Translations under genes and position numbers: made by a program
Assembly: GCA_023846275.1 (NCBI GenBank)
Contig: CM043875.1
Location: 25,276,851 to 25,340,850, forward strand
Reading direction: 5' to 3'
Length of the DNA: 64,000 nucleotides
Origin: Vanilla planifolia
Lineage: Eukaryota > Streptophyta > Magnoliopsida > Asparagales > Orchidaceae
Shown: positions 12,061 through 23,899 of the stretch, one piece after another
How the letters are laid out: each line of letters starts with the position of its first letter
How positions within the stretch are numbered: the first letter of the stretch is position 1
Notes under the pieces: generated by a model
Databases searched by the model: none
What the model was told of the DNA's origin: nothing
What the model saw: the letters and a program-made list of their open reading frames with translations, nothing else

Positions 12061-15000
12061 GGCATAAGTTATTGTGATAACTCTTTTATAACATGGTTTA
12101 TTACATGTATTACCTTAGAAGAAGAAATGTAAAAGAAAAGAGAAAATATAAAAGTTTTATATTTTCATTCATTGTGGATTTCAAATTATGAAAATATTAA
12201 TTATTTTATTTATTATAATAAATATTTTCAAAATAAAAAGAAGAAGAAAGAGGTTAAGTGGCATCACCTAATAAGATAGTTGAGATTATCACAATAGGCC
12301 TTGTCAATTACATATCTTCATAGAAATTGAGCCTTAAGGATGGCATATTAAAATTTCTCACCCTTAAGGAAACTTAGAAGAAGGTAACGATAACAAGACT
12401 TAACATTAGGAAGCAATCAACTTGAGGGATAATAGGACTTGAGGAAGAAGAAATAGTTGAGGTTGAGAGTATGAAGGCATCGAAAAGAAAGTACCAAGCT
12501 TGGGCATTATTTCTATTGTCATGAAAAAATATTTCCAATCCTCTAAAAAATCTCAAGGAGAATAAAGCTTGAAGAAGTTGAATTCAAACCCAACTATGAT
12601 GCATCAAGTCAAAATAGCGCTTTAGGAAGCAATCAACTTGAGCATCCCTTGAACACAAGAGGAAAGTCTAAAGAAAATCAAGGACCTATCAAGCATGAGG
12701 TTGGTCTCAAGAAATTTTAAGGAAGGGAAAATGGCTAGCACGAAGGAAACATAAAAACACTTTTTAAGTCATGTGCCACTATCTTAATAATTAACAAACA
12801 TTGGTAAGAAAATAGGTAAACTATCTAAAATATCTAGTTTGAACTATTCTATGTACATCTCATCTCACGTTCCCTCTTATATTCTCTTTTCTATATAATA
12901 CTCCCATGGTTCAAGCATAAAGATCCTATAATGCATCCTTAATGTCCTCCTCCCCAAGAGTAGCAAAGTGCCTTGGATGTAGCAATATGATTGTGTAACA
13001 CATGATGCATGATGAGCTTGTTCACATGGAAAGATATGGAATGTATGCTTGTTAAAGTGTGCTCTCTTTGATCCTTTTGATTTCCCATTCAACTAAAAAT
13101 AGAAGCAAAAGCTTCAAAGTTATCTCTTTTGCTTAGTGGCATGTGGGGGCTATATGCAAGAGCAAAGTTAAAGCTTGTTGTAGCTTGAGATGTCTGATAA
13201 GCATAACATGTCTTCATAGGTGTAGTAACATTTGTACGAACCAAAAAATGAGGTGGTAATTGAATCAATAATTTGATTCGATGATACATTTGAGAGAAGG
13301 ATATTCGATTAAAGCTTAAGGGTGTAAGGAAATTCTATTGAAATAACATTTTAGGCATAATATACCTTGGGCAGAGTTTAAGGTGTTATAAAGAGATGAT
13401 AATGATTCTAAGTTATGGTTAGAACTTTATAGAGAAGAATGCTAATGTGCTGATTTCAAAGTTCTTGAATCACATTTGTTAGTTTGTGCATTTGGTTTAG
13501 AACTTCATCAATTTTTCCTTATTAATTGTATCAACTTTAGTCGATATTATCAGGAGTTTGGCTTTCCATTGCTCAATTGTTATTCTCAAACATTAATAGT
13601 GATACAAACATTTGAAAAAGTGGAAACATATTTCTTCAATCTCTATAAAAACATCAATATTATTGACACAAAATTAGTCTCATATCACAATTGTGCAATC
13701 TCAAGCAATAAAAGAAAATTGATATCCAATCACTTCAAAGGAAATGTAAGACCATAATTCATAGCATTTATAGATAAAAACTTATGATTACTTCCATGAA
13801 TAGGAAAAAAACATATTATGGGAATGCCCATAATCTTTGTTGTACTTGGTAAGGTTACAAGTTATTGTTATAATGATTATCATCTTTTTTTGGTGGAGAA
13901 GAGCATATCTAATTGAGGAAGAAAAAGCTTATAGAAACAAAAGAAAAAATACAAATAAAAAGAAGGTTGTCACTCATATGAAAATAAGATAAAAGAGTTT
14001 AAGAGAGAGAACAAAAAGGAGAACAATACACTAACAAAACATATGCAATAGGTAAAGAAGAAATGAAGAAGAATGAAGCTTATGATTTCCTAAAGAAAGA
14101 AGAGAATTTATTGCTCTGCCTTTCCAAAATATTATGCACTTAAATAACATTTAAAAATTTACCATAATCATTAGCAGTAAATTTTTTTATTCCATTAAAA
14201 ACTTGTATATGCAAAATAAATTTCATTATGCCAATTCAAAAGTTTAAAACTTTATCTTACTCTTAACAAATTAACTTTAATCTAAATAATTTTAAGAAAT
14301 AAATACTAAATAAATAATATATGATAAATTTAAAACTAAGTTTAAATGATTTTTTTAAAAAAAATAAAATTAAGTAAAAGATCAAATGAAGGAAATTATT
14401 TAAATAAATTTAAAGTTAAAATTTATTATTTAATATTCTAAAAATTGTATGCAAAGTAATAATATTTACTTCCTATATTATACTCACTTTAATATATTAA
14501 GGGCATTCTATCTTCACCTTTTATTTATTATCACTTCCTTTTAATTAGAGACTCTATCTTCTCAATAAATCATGTCTTAATTCCTTATTTTCTTCCTTTT
14601 TTTTTATACTAATTCATCCAATTTACAATATGTCCAAAACAATGAGAAATCCCTAAAAGAAACAAAATTGTAACACATTGATGAGTTTACTTTCAAAAAT
14701 TTGGAATCTAATTTCATCATTACTCAAATAATTTTTTTATAATCCTATATAATATAAATCAAGAATTAGTTATTTATTATCATTTATCTTAATTGAGTCT
14801 TTTTGATCTTTATACCTATCAATTATAACATGATAGAAAACTGACATTACAATGAGGTATCCTTCTGTTGCATTCTACCATTCTATGTGAAAACTTGAAT
14901 CTTTTTCTAGTTTGACCGAGACATGAAATACATATTACATTTAAGTAACTTGCAATTACATTTATATTTCGTATGAGACGATGCAATCCTTTCGAAATTA

Positions 15001-15336
15001 TTTCTTAATCAATCACAAAATTTTTAAGGCACAAAAATTTAAAGCTTTTTTCTTCATGCCTTTATAAAATGATATTAAATAATAAAAATATTTTTTGAAA
15101 TCAGTTATTCATCTAATCTGTTTTATTGGACATCATTCTCAAAGAAGAGAATCAATAGAAAAAAAACAAAAGCATATGTTTATTGTAACCAAGAGAAAAT
15201 AAATTGAAATAAGTAATTAATGCAACCTAAAAAGATACACCTAACATGAAAAAATATATATTTATATTCCAAAAGGGCCATAAACAACATAGGCCAAATC
15301 GAAAGCAGAGAGATGTATCAGATGCGAAACTCACTC
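12061..15336. other. Intergenic DNA, no gene seen
   Basis: A perfect 20-bp direct repeat (starting TAGGAAGCAATC) occurs at 12407-12426 and 12623-12642. Minus-strand frames at 12877-13289 are somewhat less low-complexity than most of the flanking DNA, but I could not match them to any protein family. The rest is AT-rich with short poly-A and poly-T runs. Confidence 0.4.
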
Positions 15337-15720
15337 TTAATCCCCAACAGAAACAGCGGACGCACACCGCCGGTGAAGCGTCGGGCAGGCGGAGGCGCTC
15401 CGCCTAACGTCGGCGTCGTGTTGCATCTCTAAGTCAAGCGGCTGGCACTTCTCCCCCATCAGTATTGTTCTCCTCCACAACTCCTCCTCTTTCTTTTCGT
15501 TGGGCGATTTCAATTTTTTCCTCAGCTTATGGAGCCTCCTCCTTATACTCTTTTTCTCCTCGACGGCGCTATCGGCGACGGCTACCGGATTCTTGTTCTG
15601 GAGGAGAGGACCCGTACCGGAGTCGAGGAATCGGGTGCCGGAGGGCCGATGGCCACCCAGCTTACTAGCGGTGCGCTGTACCATCCTCTTCAACTTCTCC
15701 AAGATGTTTCCCAGCGCCAT
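15337..15720 (-). CDS. Small basic plant protein of unknown function (127 residues)
   Basis: This single-exon frame stands out by its much higher G+C content and normal amino-acid use. The protein starts MALGNILEKLKRMVQ, has an Arg/Lys-rich middle (RRRLHKLRKKLK, about residues 60-71) and a conserved-looking block LWRRTILMGEKCQPLD (about residues 81-96). From memory, that block resembles the signature of a family of short uncharacterised land-plant proteins, whose members usually continue with Phe-Ser-Gly. Here the tail differs, and the protein ends in a Ser/Ala/Arg-rich segment. An upstream in-frame ATG at 15741 would add 7 residues. I chose the ATG at 15720 because it has a G at -3 and begins ATGGCG, typical of plant starts. 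No signal peptide or membrane segment is evident. No function can be assigned. Plus-strand frames over the same DNA are shadows. Confidence 0.6.
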   Translation of the reverse strand: MALGNILEKLKRMVQRTASKLGGHRPSGTRFLDSGTGPLLQNKNPVAVADSAVEEKKSIRRRLHKLRKKLKSPNEKKEEELWRRTILMGEKCQPLDLEMQHDADVRRSASACPTLHRRCASAVSVGD

Positions 15721-15900
15721 CGCTGGGAAGAGAATGGGCATAGGTACGGTTGATTCGGCTTTTCCGCATTTATTTTACGGCTGCCGAGTTACGTTGCCGG
15801 CAGGGTCTAAATTATTCTTTTTCACATACGTGTAAAGAAATAAAACACAAAACAGCATAACTAGTCTCTATCGTTTGCCACGTATCTGCTTTATGTTTAT
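15721..15900 (-). promoter_or_regulatory. Putative upstream region of the 15.3-15.7 kb gene
   Basis: This moderately G+C-rich stretch lies directly upstream of the minus-strand gene. It contains ACGTG at 15828-15832 and a CCACGTAT segment near 15879. ACGT cores are typical of plant bZIP or bHLH binding sites, but they are short and also occur by chance. No convincing TATA box was seen. Confidence 0.3.
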
Positions 15901-17034
15901 GCCTTCTTTTTTATTTGTGTTAAACATATTTGACATATGGCACAAAATCGTGCAATATTATCACAATGCATATATGAATTATTTATTTTCAATTTAACCG
16001 AGGTTTGTTAATAAGGAAATGATGATATTAGAATAAAACCAAGTAGTACATGAAATAAATATTAACACGAGAGACCTGCAGCTTCTTGAAGAATAGCCAA
16101 GTCAAAGTTTGAGCAAATGGTTTTTTGCATGCTTTATTAGCTGAGTACAAGTGGAATAAAGTAGTAAATGAATTTAAAGCTAGTATTGCTGATTTTATAT
16201 CACAGGCTTGGCATGATGTTACCATAGAAAAGCATTGATCAAGTGCACATGTTGAATAATTCTAAGGTTATGTTTGGCAATGTTTTAGTGTTTCACATCT
16301 GAAATTGGTATATTAGTTGTAGGACAACAATTCATGTTATGGAGGAGATGTAGTCATACAAATCTTATTTAGATTGCAAACGAATTTATTGAGATGATCA
16401 AAGAGATTAATCTATCACTATCGATTAACTACTTCTCGTCTAATATGACATAATATCTAACATGAGATCAAAGAAAGAACGAAAAGACAAAACATCCATT
16501 TTGAGAAAAGCATATGAATAAGCACAAAATGAATAAAGAAAATAAAGATATATATGGTGCTGAATTTTTTATCTTTATATCACTAATTTGATAATAAAAA
16601 ATTATTATATTATTTTATTAATATATTTTATTAAATATTTTAGACTATACATCTTAAGTTTAAATAGGCTATTTAGTTGGAAGATTTGAACATTAACTCT
16701 AAAATTTATTGAAAATATTATGGTGTTAATGAAAAATGGCACCAAACGAAACACATGCTTTGAATAAATAAGAAGAGATCTTTAAAAGTCATCTTTATTT
16801 TCTTAGAATATAAAACCTTTAACAATTTATTTAAAATACTAGGATTTAGTAATATTGAGTGTGAGTGATTAAATATTTTTAAAATACTTTACTCATTTAG
16901 GATTTCTTAAGATATACATATCATTTAGGTTGTTTCATGTATTAAGTATGCATTTGATTACAACAAAGCTAATAAGCTATATTACTTAGCAAAACGTATT
17001 TAAGTAGGAATTAAAAATTAAATAAATCACATTG
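15901..17034. other. Intergenic AT-rich DNA, no gene seen
   Basis: A short plus-strand frame near 16115-16240 (reading NGFLHALLAEYKWNKV and onwards) has a reasonable residue mix. It lacks a start, and I could not link it to a family. Nothing else is recognisable. Confidence 0.35.
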
Positions 17035-17860
17035 ATATGACAAAATATATACTATTTGTGCTTGTACAATTTAGCATCTTATAATATGACTATTTATCTT
17101 AAAAAATTGGACAAATAATTGGACTTGGTTTAGTTCTAAGTTGATATTTGTACACATATGATATCATTATCACACAAGTATGATTCTTGTTTCCCAAGAG
17201 GTGTAAGTTAAGGCATAAAACTAATATGCTTTGTACATTATGACACATCTATCATACTTAGAAGATCAATTCTTTAGTAGACCAAATAGGGTGTTTAAAT
17301 TAGGCGATGTAGGTATAAACAAAAGTTTTCCTTTCTTGTACATATATGATCTTGTATCATAAAATTATGATACTTATTTTCTTGAGAAATGTAAGCTGAG
17401 ATTGCAATTGATGTGTTTTATACAGTACATTGGTACTCATCGTACATGTATGATCATGTTTAATAGAGAGATGAAAGTTAGGACTTAAGAAATTATTGAG
17501 CCTACCTACTTCAAGAAGTACGATTTCCTAAGCATATATTTACAATCCTTTATTAGTAGCGTTTGTATAAGCATTAAATACTTCATACTTATCAATGGTT
17601 TTATCATCCATTATGATCTTTATAAAACTCGAGAGCTATAATTTGAATCTGTGTTTTGTACATATATGATGGCTTCATCATTCAAGTCTAATAAGTTGTT
17701 AGCAATAAAATGAATTAGTATGACACATTTGAAGGGTTATGCAATCAATATATTGTATATATCATACAAATGTGATCCTTAGATCATATAATACACTTAG
17801 TTTTAGAATTGTGAATAATGACTAATTTGACTAATCTAGTATGATCTTTTTATATGTATA
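17035..17860. repeat. Cluster of ATCATA/TATGAT motifs
   Basis: Motif variants such as ATATGATATCATTAT, GTATGATTCTTG, ATATATGATCTTGTATCAT and ACATGTATGATCATG recur about every 40-80 bp. This is the same type of cluster as at 1720-2360 and 39640-40560, though sparser. Confidence 0.4.
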
Positions 17861-18879
17861 TATATGTGACATAACTTAGCTACCTAATTATAAGAAAAAA
17901 TCTCCCACAGAGCAAAGGGAGTTAAAACTTCTAAGGAGCATAAAAGAGAGCACTACTTTTAACTCTAAGATGATGCAACTAAGCCTTCCTACAATACCAT
18001 TTTCCCTTTACTACTAGCCTGTACGATGCTCACACCCTAACTTGGCCATTAAGCTCAATGTTGTAGCTAGTTGTGTAACCAATGTTTGTATTCAAAGTTT
18101 GGAAAAGATAGTTGAACCTTTTATGATATGATGGAGTGAGCCTTTACACACTACACTCCCATTGGTCCTTACATAGTATGTAACAATTCTCACTAGTTAC
18201 CTATAGCACAACCTCCCATTGATGCACCCATGTGACCCATTGAATTTGGCTGGGACACATTAGAACTCAATAAAGATGAGTTTCATCGCCTAGTTTCCAT
18301 CACCATCTAAGGGATGCAGCCATCCTCCTTATGGTCTGACTTATCCCCTCTAGTATGTGACAGGTTAAAATTTTACTTTGAAATAGATTTGGCAAGAGAA
18401 ATCTCACATCTAATAAAATTATGAAATCCAAATTTCATAACATAACATTATTGTCTTTTCAAATTTTCTCATCTCATCCTAAGTCAAGTGAGTTTTTCTT
18501 ATCACACATGACCCCTTCTTACATGTTCATCCATCCCAAAAGTGCTTGAGCTCCATCTTGCTTAATCATAAAGTTTTTTTAGAAATCCTATGTAGGTTTT
18601 CCCCCAAAAGGTATCTTTATATCCTAAAATAATGGCATCTTACATAATTGCAAAGATCTCCTCTTTATATCAATAAGAGACAATTCATCCTTACACTCCT
18701 AGAAGCCTTGAAATAGATCTATTTTTTATTTAGTGGTTCTTCTCTCAAGACATCACCTAGTAACCACTCACTCTCCACACTCTTTAGGTGTTACACTTAG
18801 CACTCCATTTTGATCTAACTTAAAATTATAGTTTAAACCTTTGTTATCTTTTTGTGTTAATTTCTATAATTTTTAATCC
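17861..18879. other. Intergenic or relic DNA, possibly 3' end of an antisense retroelement
   Basis: This block is slightly less AT-rich than its surroundings. It lies downstream, in minus-strand sense, of the pol fossil at 18880-20780, so it could be its integrase end or LTR. No motif strong enough to prove this was found. Confidence 0.3.
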
Positions 18880-20780
18880 TCTACTTGATCTTCTTTATTA
18901 GAATCTAACTAATTTGGTCATTTTGACAATTGATATAACAATACTAAATTCTTTTGAATAATTTCTTCTAATTATAGTTTATTCATCTCAAGCACCATCT
19001 ATTTCTCTTTAACTAAGGTCAGTATCATAAAGATATTTATTTTTCTTCTTAGAGCATCTTTTATAGCATTAACTTTGTCAAGATGATATTTATAACTGTA
19101 AGTCACAAACAAGGAAATTCTTTTCATGAGATTTTAATTATCTATATGTATATGCAACACTTTCTTCTATTACATCAATATATAACCCAACTCTTGTAAA
19201 TATGCATTTGTACATACTTGATATCATTATATTCCTTTTGGTAGTATTATAATTAGTCCTAAAGTTAATTTTCATATTAATACCTAAAAACTATTGTTAT
19301 AGTCTAAATCCTACTTAAATTTAACTATTTTTTATATCAATTTAGTTAATAGAGAAGCTATTTGTGAAAAGTTTTTCATAAATCTTCCATAATGCCTAAT
19401 CATTCTTAGAAAGCTTTTGATTTTTGAAATTGATGTTAGTCTTGACCTATCCATGATTGTAAAAATCTTTTGAAGATCTACTAATATTCTCTCCACACAA
19501 ACCACATGACCCGACAATACTGCTTTGCATAACAAAAATGTACATATAGAGAATTTGGCATATAGCTAATGTTCTCTTAAAATTTACATCACTATATGAA
19601 AATAAATAGCATAATCATCTAAAGTTCTTGAATATATCGAAATAACATCTATAAATTTACTCACAAACTAATATAGATATTTCTTGAAAACTCTATTTAT
19701 CAATCCATAAATATTACAAAAGTATTTATTAATTCAAATCATAACATTGAAAACTCATAAAACATATATCTCATCTTAAAAGTTATTATTATTATTATTA
19801 TTATTATTATATTTCTTTTATTCTTAATTAGACATATCATGATTTTAAATCGATTTTAGAAAATATAATAGTTCCTTGAAGTTGATCAAATAAATCATTA
19901 ATTCTTGATAAAGGATATTCTTTGTTAATTATAACTTTATCATTTTCTTGGTAATTAATATATATTGTTTGGCTATCATTTGTTCTACAAATAAAATAGC
20001 TTCTACTCATTCTAATACTTTATATTTAATGAATCCTTTATCAAACCTCTTAAAGCTCAACCAATTCCCATTGCATGAAAATAATTTTTATTGGAAGTAA
20101 TTCCATTAATCTTTGTAATTCAATATGAAAATTATTTATCATGTAAATGAAATAATGTGAGCACCATAATTAAATAAAATAATAATAGATAAACTCTATA
20201 AATATAGCAAACATTTGATCACGTCTGTAGATCGAGGAGTCTCTTATTGAGTGATAGAATTAACTCTGGTTTGACCTACTCTCTTAGCTACATAACTCTA
20301 CTAGCATCACTTAATATTAAAGTTGAACAATTTTGTCATAACTCTCATTATTAAAACCATTGAAACTACCTTGCTTTGCTTTGAATTTTTAGGATTCAAA
20401 TTTTCTTTTTCCAACTTCTATTCTAGATTCCATAGCATTTTTCCCTTTTTTATCATTTTTGCGTGCTCCAATAAATCAATATTGTTGGTAGTCCTCATTG
20501 TCTTCAATGTTGTTTTAATAAAATATCACAACCCTTGTCAAAACATACGACATATTTGTCCTTCTAGAGTTACCAAGTTTGGAATACAATAGGCCAATAA
20601 TGTGAATTTACACTCATATGGTTTGACAAAATTTCCCCTTTGCATAAGACTTCTAAAATTGATCCACCACTCTATCTATCTATGACCATGTAACCTGACT
20701 ACTAGTTCGGCCAATTGACTGTAATAAGGAAATCAAAGCTTGTGCAAGCATATTTTGAGTATCTTCTTATTCTTTTTTCT
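18880..20780 (-). pseudogene. Decayed Ty3/gypsy gag-pol fossil
   Basis: Read on the minus strand and across many stops and frame changes, the pieces fall in retrotransposon order. A gag-like part lies at about 20780-20340 (MLAQALISLLQSIGR, then MESRIEVGKRKF). RT pieces follow: KEYPLSRINDLFDQLQG (about 19990-19860) with a vestige of the Asp-Asp motif near 19610. The GHVV...SKIKSFLRMIRHYGRFMKNFSQIASLLTKLI-type thumb and connection region fills 19535-19332. RNase H traces are TNAYLQELGYILM (about 19215-19170) and NAIKDALRRK (about 19070-19040). Protease and integrase were not found. This is an inactive relic much older than the intact element nearby. Identity as Ty3/gypsy is secure; the exact limits are not. 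Confidence 0.7.
19783..19810. repeat. (ATT)n microsatellite
   Basis: About nine TTA units are visible inside the antisense pol fossil. Confidence 0.9.
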
Positions 20781-21886
20781 TTTCCCCTGTCTATATAATC
20801 AAGTCAATTATATCCATTATTTCTACTTAAATAAACTCTTGTAGTTTCCAAAAATTATAAACATAACCATTTCTAACTAAGCTTATAATAAAAAAATAAT
20901 ATAAATAGATATACTATAATAGTGCTCTCACTCACATTACTCTCTTAACCTTAAATATTTACTTTTATACCACCTTGTTAGGGCTCCACCCAACCAATTC
21001 CTCTAATATAAAAATAATAAAAGATTTTATATAATCAATATTATATATGAACATAATTATTTTCTTAAGTAGACACTTAACAGTGAGCTAAAAACCTAAA
21101 CTATATTAAATTCTAAAATATTTTATAAAACTAGAATATAAATTCTTATTATTTAAAATATCTAAACAAAAAAACTATATATAAAAGTCTTTATAATAGT
21201 CAACCTATATCACTACAAAAATCAAGTATTAATAATTAATATAAGACTATCATCAAGGTACAACATAGTGCCATAATCAAAAATCATATATATACCATGC
21301 TACTTATTGACTTATCTAGTAAGGATGAACATCATTCATCTCATCATAATCCCCATCTTAACGTGAAATAGAAACATGTCCTATGATCTAAAGGCTAATA
21401 GGTTAGAGTTCACCATGTAAATAAAAAAGACAATAAAATATAATAGTATGATAATTTAGAACAAAACTAATATATGGAAATAACAAAATAGCAAACATCC
21501 ATGACATAAAAATAGAAATATATACATAAAACTTTTCATATCTATTAAATTATACTAATTTTTCATATTCTATTCGTTTTAAGTTATGTTTCTCCTTTTT
21601 GATCATTACCCTCACTATCCAATTATATTCAATATCTATATTAAAAAGACTTTTACTTATAAGTTGATCATAAGAAAAAATAAAGCAAACATCAAACAAT
21701 ATATTGAGTTATGGGGTCCCAAACCAACACTTCAACACCTTATATAAAATTTTGATACAAATATCATGTCATTTATATAAAGATATAGCCCTAAAACTTA
21801 TACCTTATTATCTTATACAAAGTACTAATAACTATTTAATGAGATCATATCATAATTATGGTGTTAATATCAAATCTATACTTAGC
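20781..21886. other. AT-rich DNA flanking the young retrotransposon on the left
   Basis: No gene is recognised. It may include the decayed 5' part or LTR of the antisense fossil, which would be split by the insertion at 21892 and continue beyond 32297. This was not demonstrated. Confidence 0.3.
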
Positions 21887-21891
21887 CACCT
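21887..21891. repeat. Target-site duplication, left
   Basis: CACCT directly precedes the left LTR and is repeated directly after the right LTR at 32292-32296. A perfect 5-bp duplication is what integration by a Ty3/gypsy integrase leaves. Confidence 0.92.
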
Positions 21892-22256
21892 TGTTATACC
21901 CAGTAAAAATTTTTATGTTAATCTTTAATAAATTAATTTTTGGCTTGGATGATTTCAGATCGACAGTAAGATGAGCCAGAAGCTCAATTGCAGGCTATTG
22001 GAATTTCTGAAATTTCTGGGGATTTCCGGAGCACCGAGGAAAATTTTAAGTAATTTTCCCTGTTTAATTATATTTATTAGATTTTTAGAAATTCGAAAAT
22101 CCATTTAAATTAAACCGGAAATTGGTTTTTTTACCGCGCGTGAACCGGACCGGAACGGTTCAGCGGAGGCGGAGGCGGTTCGCCGAGTGAGTTTGCGCGT
22201 GCGTTCTGATAAGCGGATCGGACGGTCGTGATCGACGGTTGGGATTGAACCGGCTG

Positions 22257-22357
22257 ATCGGGTGCTTACCGTGTCGATAGCGTGTCGACAGCGCGTATCG
22301 GGTGCTTACCGTGTCGAAAGCGTGTCAACGGTGCGTAACGGGTTTTCACCGTGTCGG
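22257..22357 (+). repeat. 40-bp tandem repeat (2.5 copies) in U3, left LTR
   Basis: Units lie at 22257-22296 and 22297-22336, with a partial third at 22337-22357. Each begins A(T/A)CGGG and carries ACCGTGTCG. The array ends 8 bp before the TATA box. Tandem repeats in this position often act as enhancers in LTRs; that role is an inference here. The second LTR has the same array at 29682-29782. Confidence 0.85.
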
Positions 22358-22364
22358 CCAGGAA

Positions 22365-22371
22365 TATAAAA
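22365..22371 (+). promoter_or_regulatory. TATA box of the left LTR promoter
   Basis: TATAAAA is followed by CCCTCGCG, at a plausible place for a U3 promoter. RNA would be expected to start about 25-35 bp downstream, near 22395-22405. The same box lies at 29790-29796 in the right LTR. Confidence 0.7.
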
Positions 22372-23033
22372 CCCTCGCGAACGATTAGGGTTTCGTTCGA
22401 CCGACCGATAGAGAGGAAGTTTTCCGGCGTACGGCGCGTGATTCCGGCGGCCTGGCAAGGGGCTTTTTGTGCCTGGAGATTCACGGGACCGAGGAGAGTC
22501 GATTGATACCGGGTTCGTTCGGTGAGGAGCTGCGGCGAGCTGCGGACGAGGTTCACCGTCGCCGGCGTCTTTGAGGTAGGAAATTCAGATTTTTAAATTA
22601 GATATTTAGCAAATTAAAACATGTATTATTTTGCAAACTGCTACCTGAGCATGCGGATGTGATTTTTGGAATTGATTATGCAAATTATCGAATTTAGCAC
22701 GTTAGGGTTTTTCGGGACAAATTAATTTGTTCGTCGAATTGGAAATGTTACCATTGATTTAAACCTTAGGAAATTAGCGGCATTATTGGAACGTTAGGAT
22801 AGTACGAACATGTTCTCCTTGTTCGCAGTCACCGGAAATCGACGGAAGGATCGTATTGGTCGGCGATGGCGGCGGCTAGGGTTTCGCGGACGACGGGCGA
22901 AGGAAGGAGACGAATTAAGGGTTAATTAGGGATTAGTTGATTTATTAAGAGAATAATTATATCAATTATTAATATTATATATTAAGCGTCGGCCGAATTT
23001 CGGATTAATAACTTCGACCGGCGGGGTTTGGTT

Positions 23034-23148
23034 CAGCGCGAAGGCCCGAACCGGTGGCGAGATCCGGTTCAGGGGATTCGGCGCGGTTCAGTGAGAAGCG
23101 GTTCTCGGCTCAGCGCGAAGGCCGAACCGGCGGCGAGAACCGGGTTCA
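23034..23148 (+). repeat. Imperfect 38-bp direct repeat in LTR
   Basis: Copies at 23034-23071 and 23111-23148 both read CAGCGCGAAGGC, then CGAACCGG, GGCGAGA and a CCGG-TTCA end. The stretch between them carries further GCGGTTC variants. The counterpart is at 30459-30573 in the right LTR. Confidence 0.75.
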
Positions 23149-23789
23149 CGGAAGTGCGGCGCGGTATAATGGAATAGCGGAATTTTAAATTCGGAAATTA
23201 TTCCGAATTTCGGAAAATGGATAAAATGCAAAATTTGATATTTCGAATTTAGGAAAATTCGATAATTGAGTTTTAGGGATTATTTATATTTTGGAAAATT
23301 CAAGAAAAATCAGAAAATTTGGAAATGAGAAATTTCGAAAATTCTGGAGATCCGTGGGTAAAGAAAAATTGCCTGAAGTGGGGAAAAATGTTATCAGTGA
23401 TGACAGTACAGCTGGAAACAGTCAGACAGAGGTATGGTACATGGATGCTACCAGAACAGTCAGTAATTGACAGTTGTGTTGCTTTGATGGCAACAGCATG
23501 GATTGAGTCAGTTTACTCAGTGTTGGCATATTTTATGGATTGGCATACTGGACCAGACTACTATAGACCATATATGATGTTTTAGGGTAGTTGTGGTAGG
23601 TAACTGTGCGGTTCAGACTTAGCTTCCACAGTATACATGTGGACTGGTATGCGCCTTGTTGTACCTGGACACATGTTGCCGGATCTTGGAGTTAGAGATT
23701 GGCAATGACTGTAGGGGCGTGAGCTTCTATGGAAGTTGTTGGTAGAGGACTCTTTGGGACGGTGGCTGAGTCGATCTCTCCTGGTCCAT

Positions 23790-23899
23790 GTGTGTAGGCC
23801 TGCGCGCCTGAGGGTGGCAGGGGTGTCTCGCAGTGGCTAGCCAAGTGTGTAGGCCTGCGCGCCTCAGGGTGGCAGGGGTGTCTCACGTTGGCTAGAGAT
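23790..23899 (+). repeat. 55-bp tandem repeat (2 copies) in LTR
   Basis: Units at 23790-23844 and 23845-23899 share GTGTGTAGGCCTGCGCGCCT and AGGGTGGCAGGGGTGTCTC. In the right LTR (31215-31324) the second unit carries two extra substitutions. Confidence 0.85.

Noticed and set aside
12877..13289. Two adjoining minus-strand frames considered as a possible copia gag fragment
   Set aside because: The KSKGSKR segment recalls a linker before a zinc knuckle, but no cysteine-histidine pattern or other copia landmark follows.
15465..15835. Three plus-strand frames over the 15.3-15.7 kb gene
   Set aside because: They are shadows in G+C-rich coding DNA. Only the minus-strand frame has a conserved-looking motif.
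16115..16242. Short plus-strand frame reading NGFLHALLAEYKWNKV and onwards
   Set aside because: It looks protein-like but has no start codon and no family match that I can defend.
22266..22556. 96-residue minus-strand frame, repeated identically at 29691-29981
   Set aside because: It lies in the LTR and is kept only because the two LTRs are nearly identical. There is no recognisable domain and it overlaps the promoter repeats.
23319..23585. 88-residue plus-strand frame in the LTR, repeated at 30744-31010
   Set aside because: Identical in both LTRs because of recent duplication at insertion, not selection. No family recognised and no independent support.
23790..23899. Possible CRISPR-like array
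   Set aside because: Only two tandem 55-bp units without spacers, inside a plant LTR; this is an ordinary tandem duplication.
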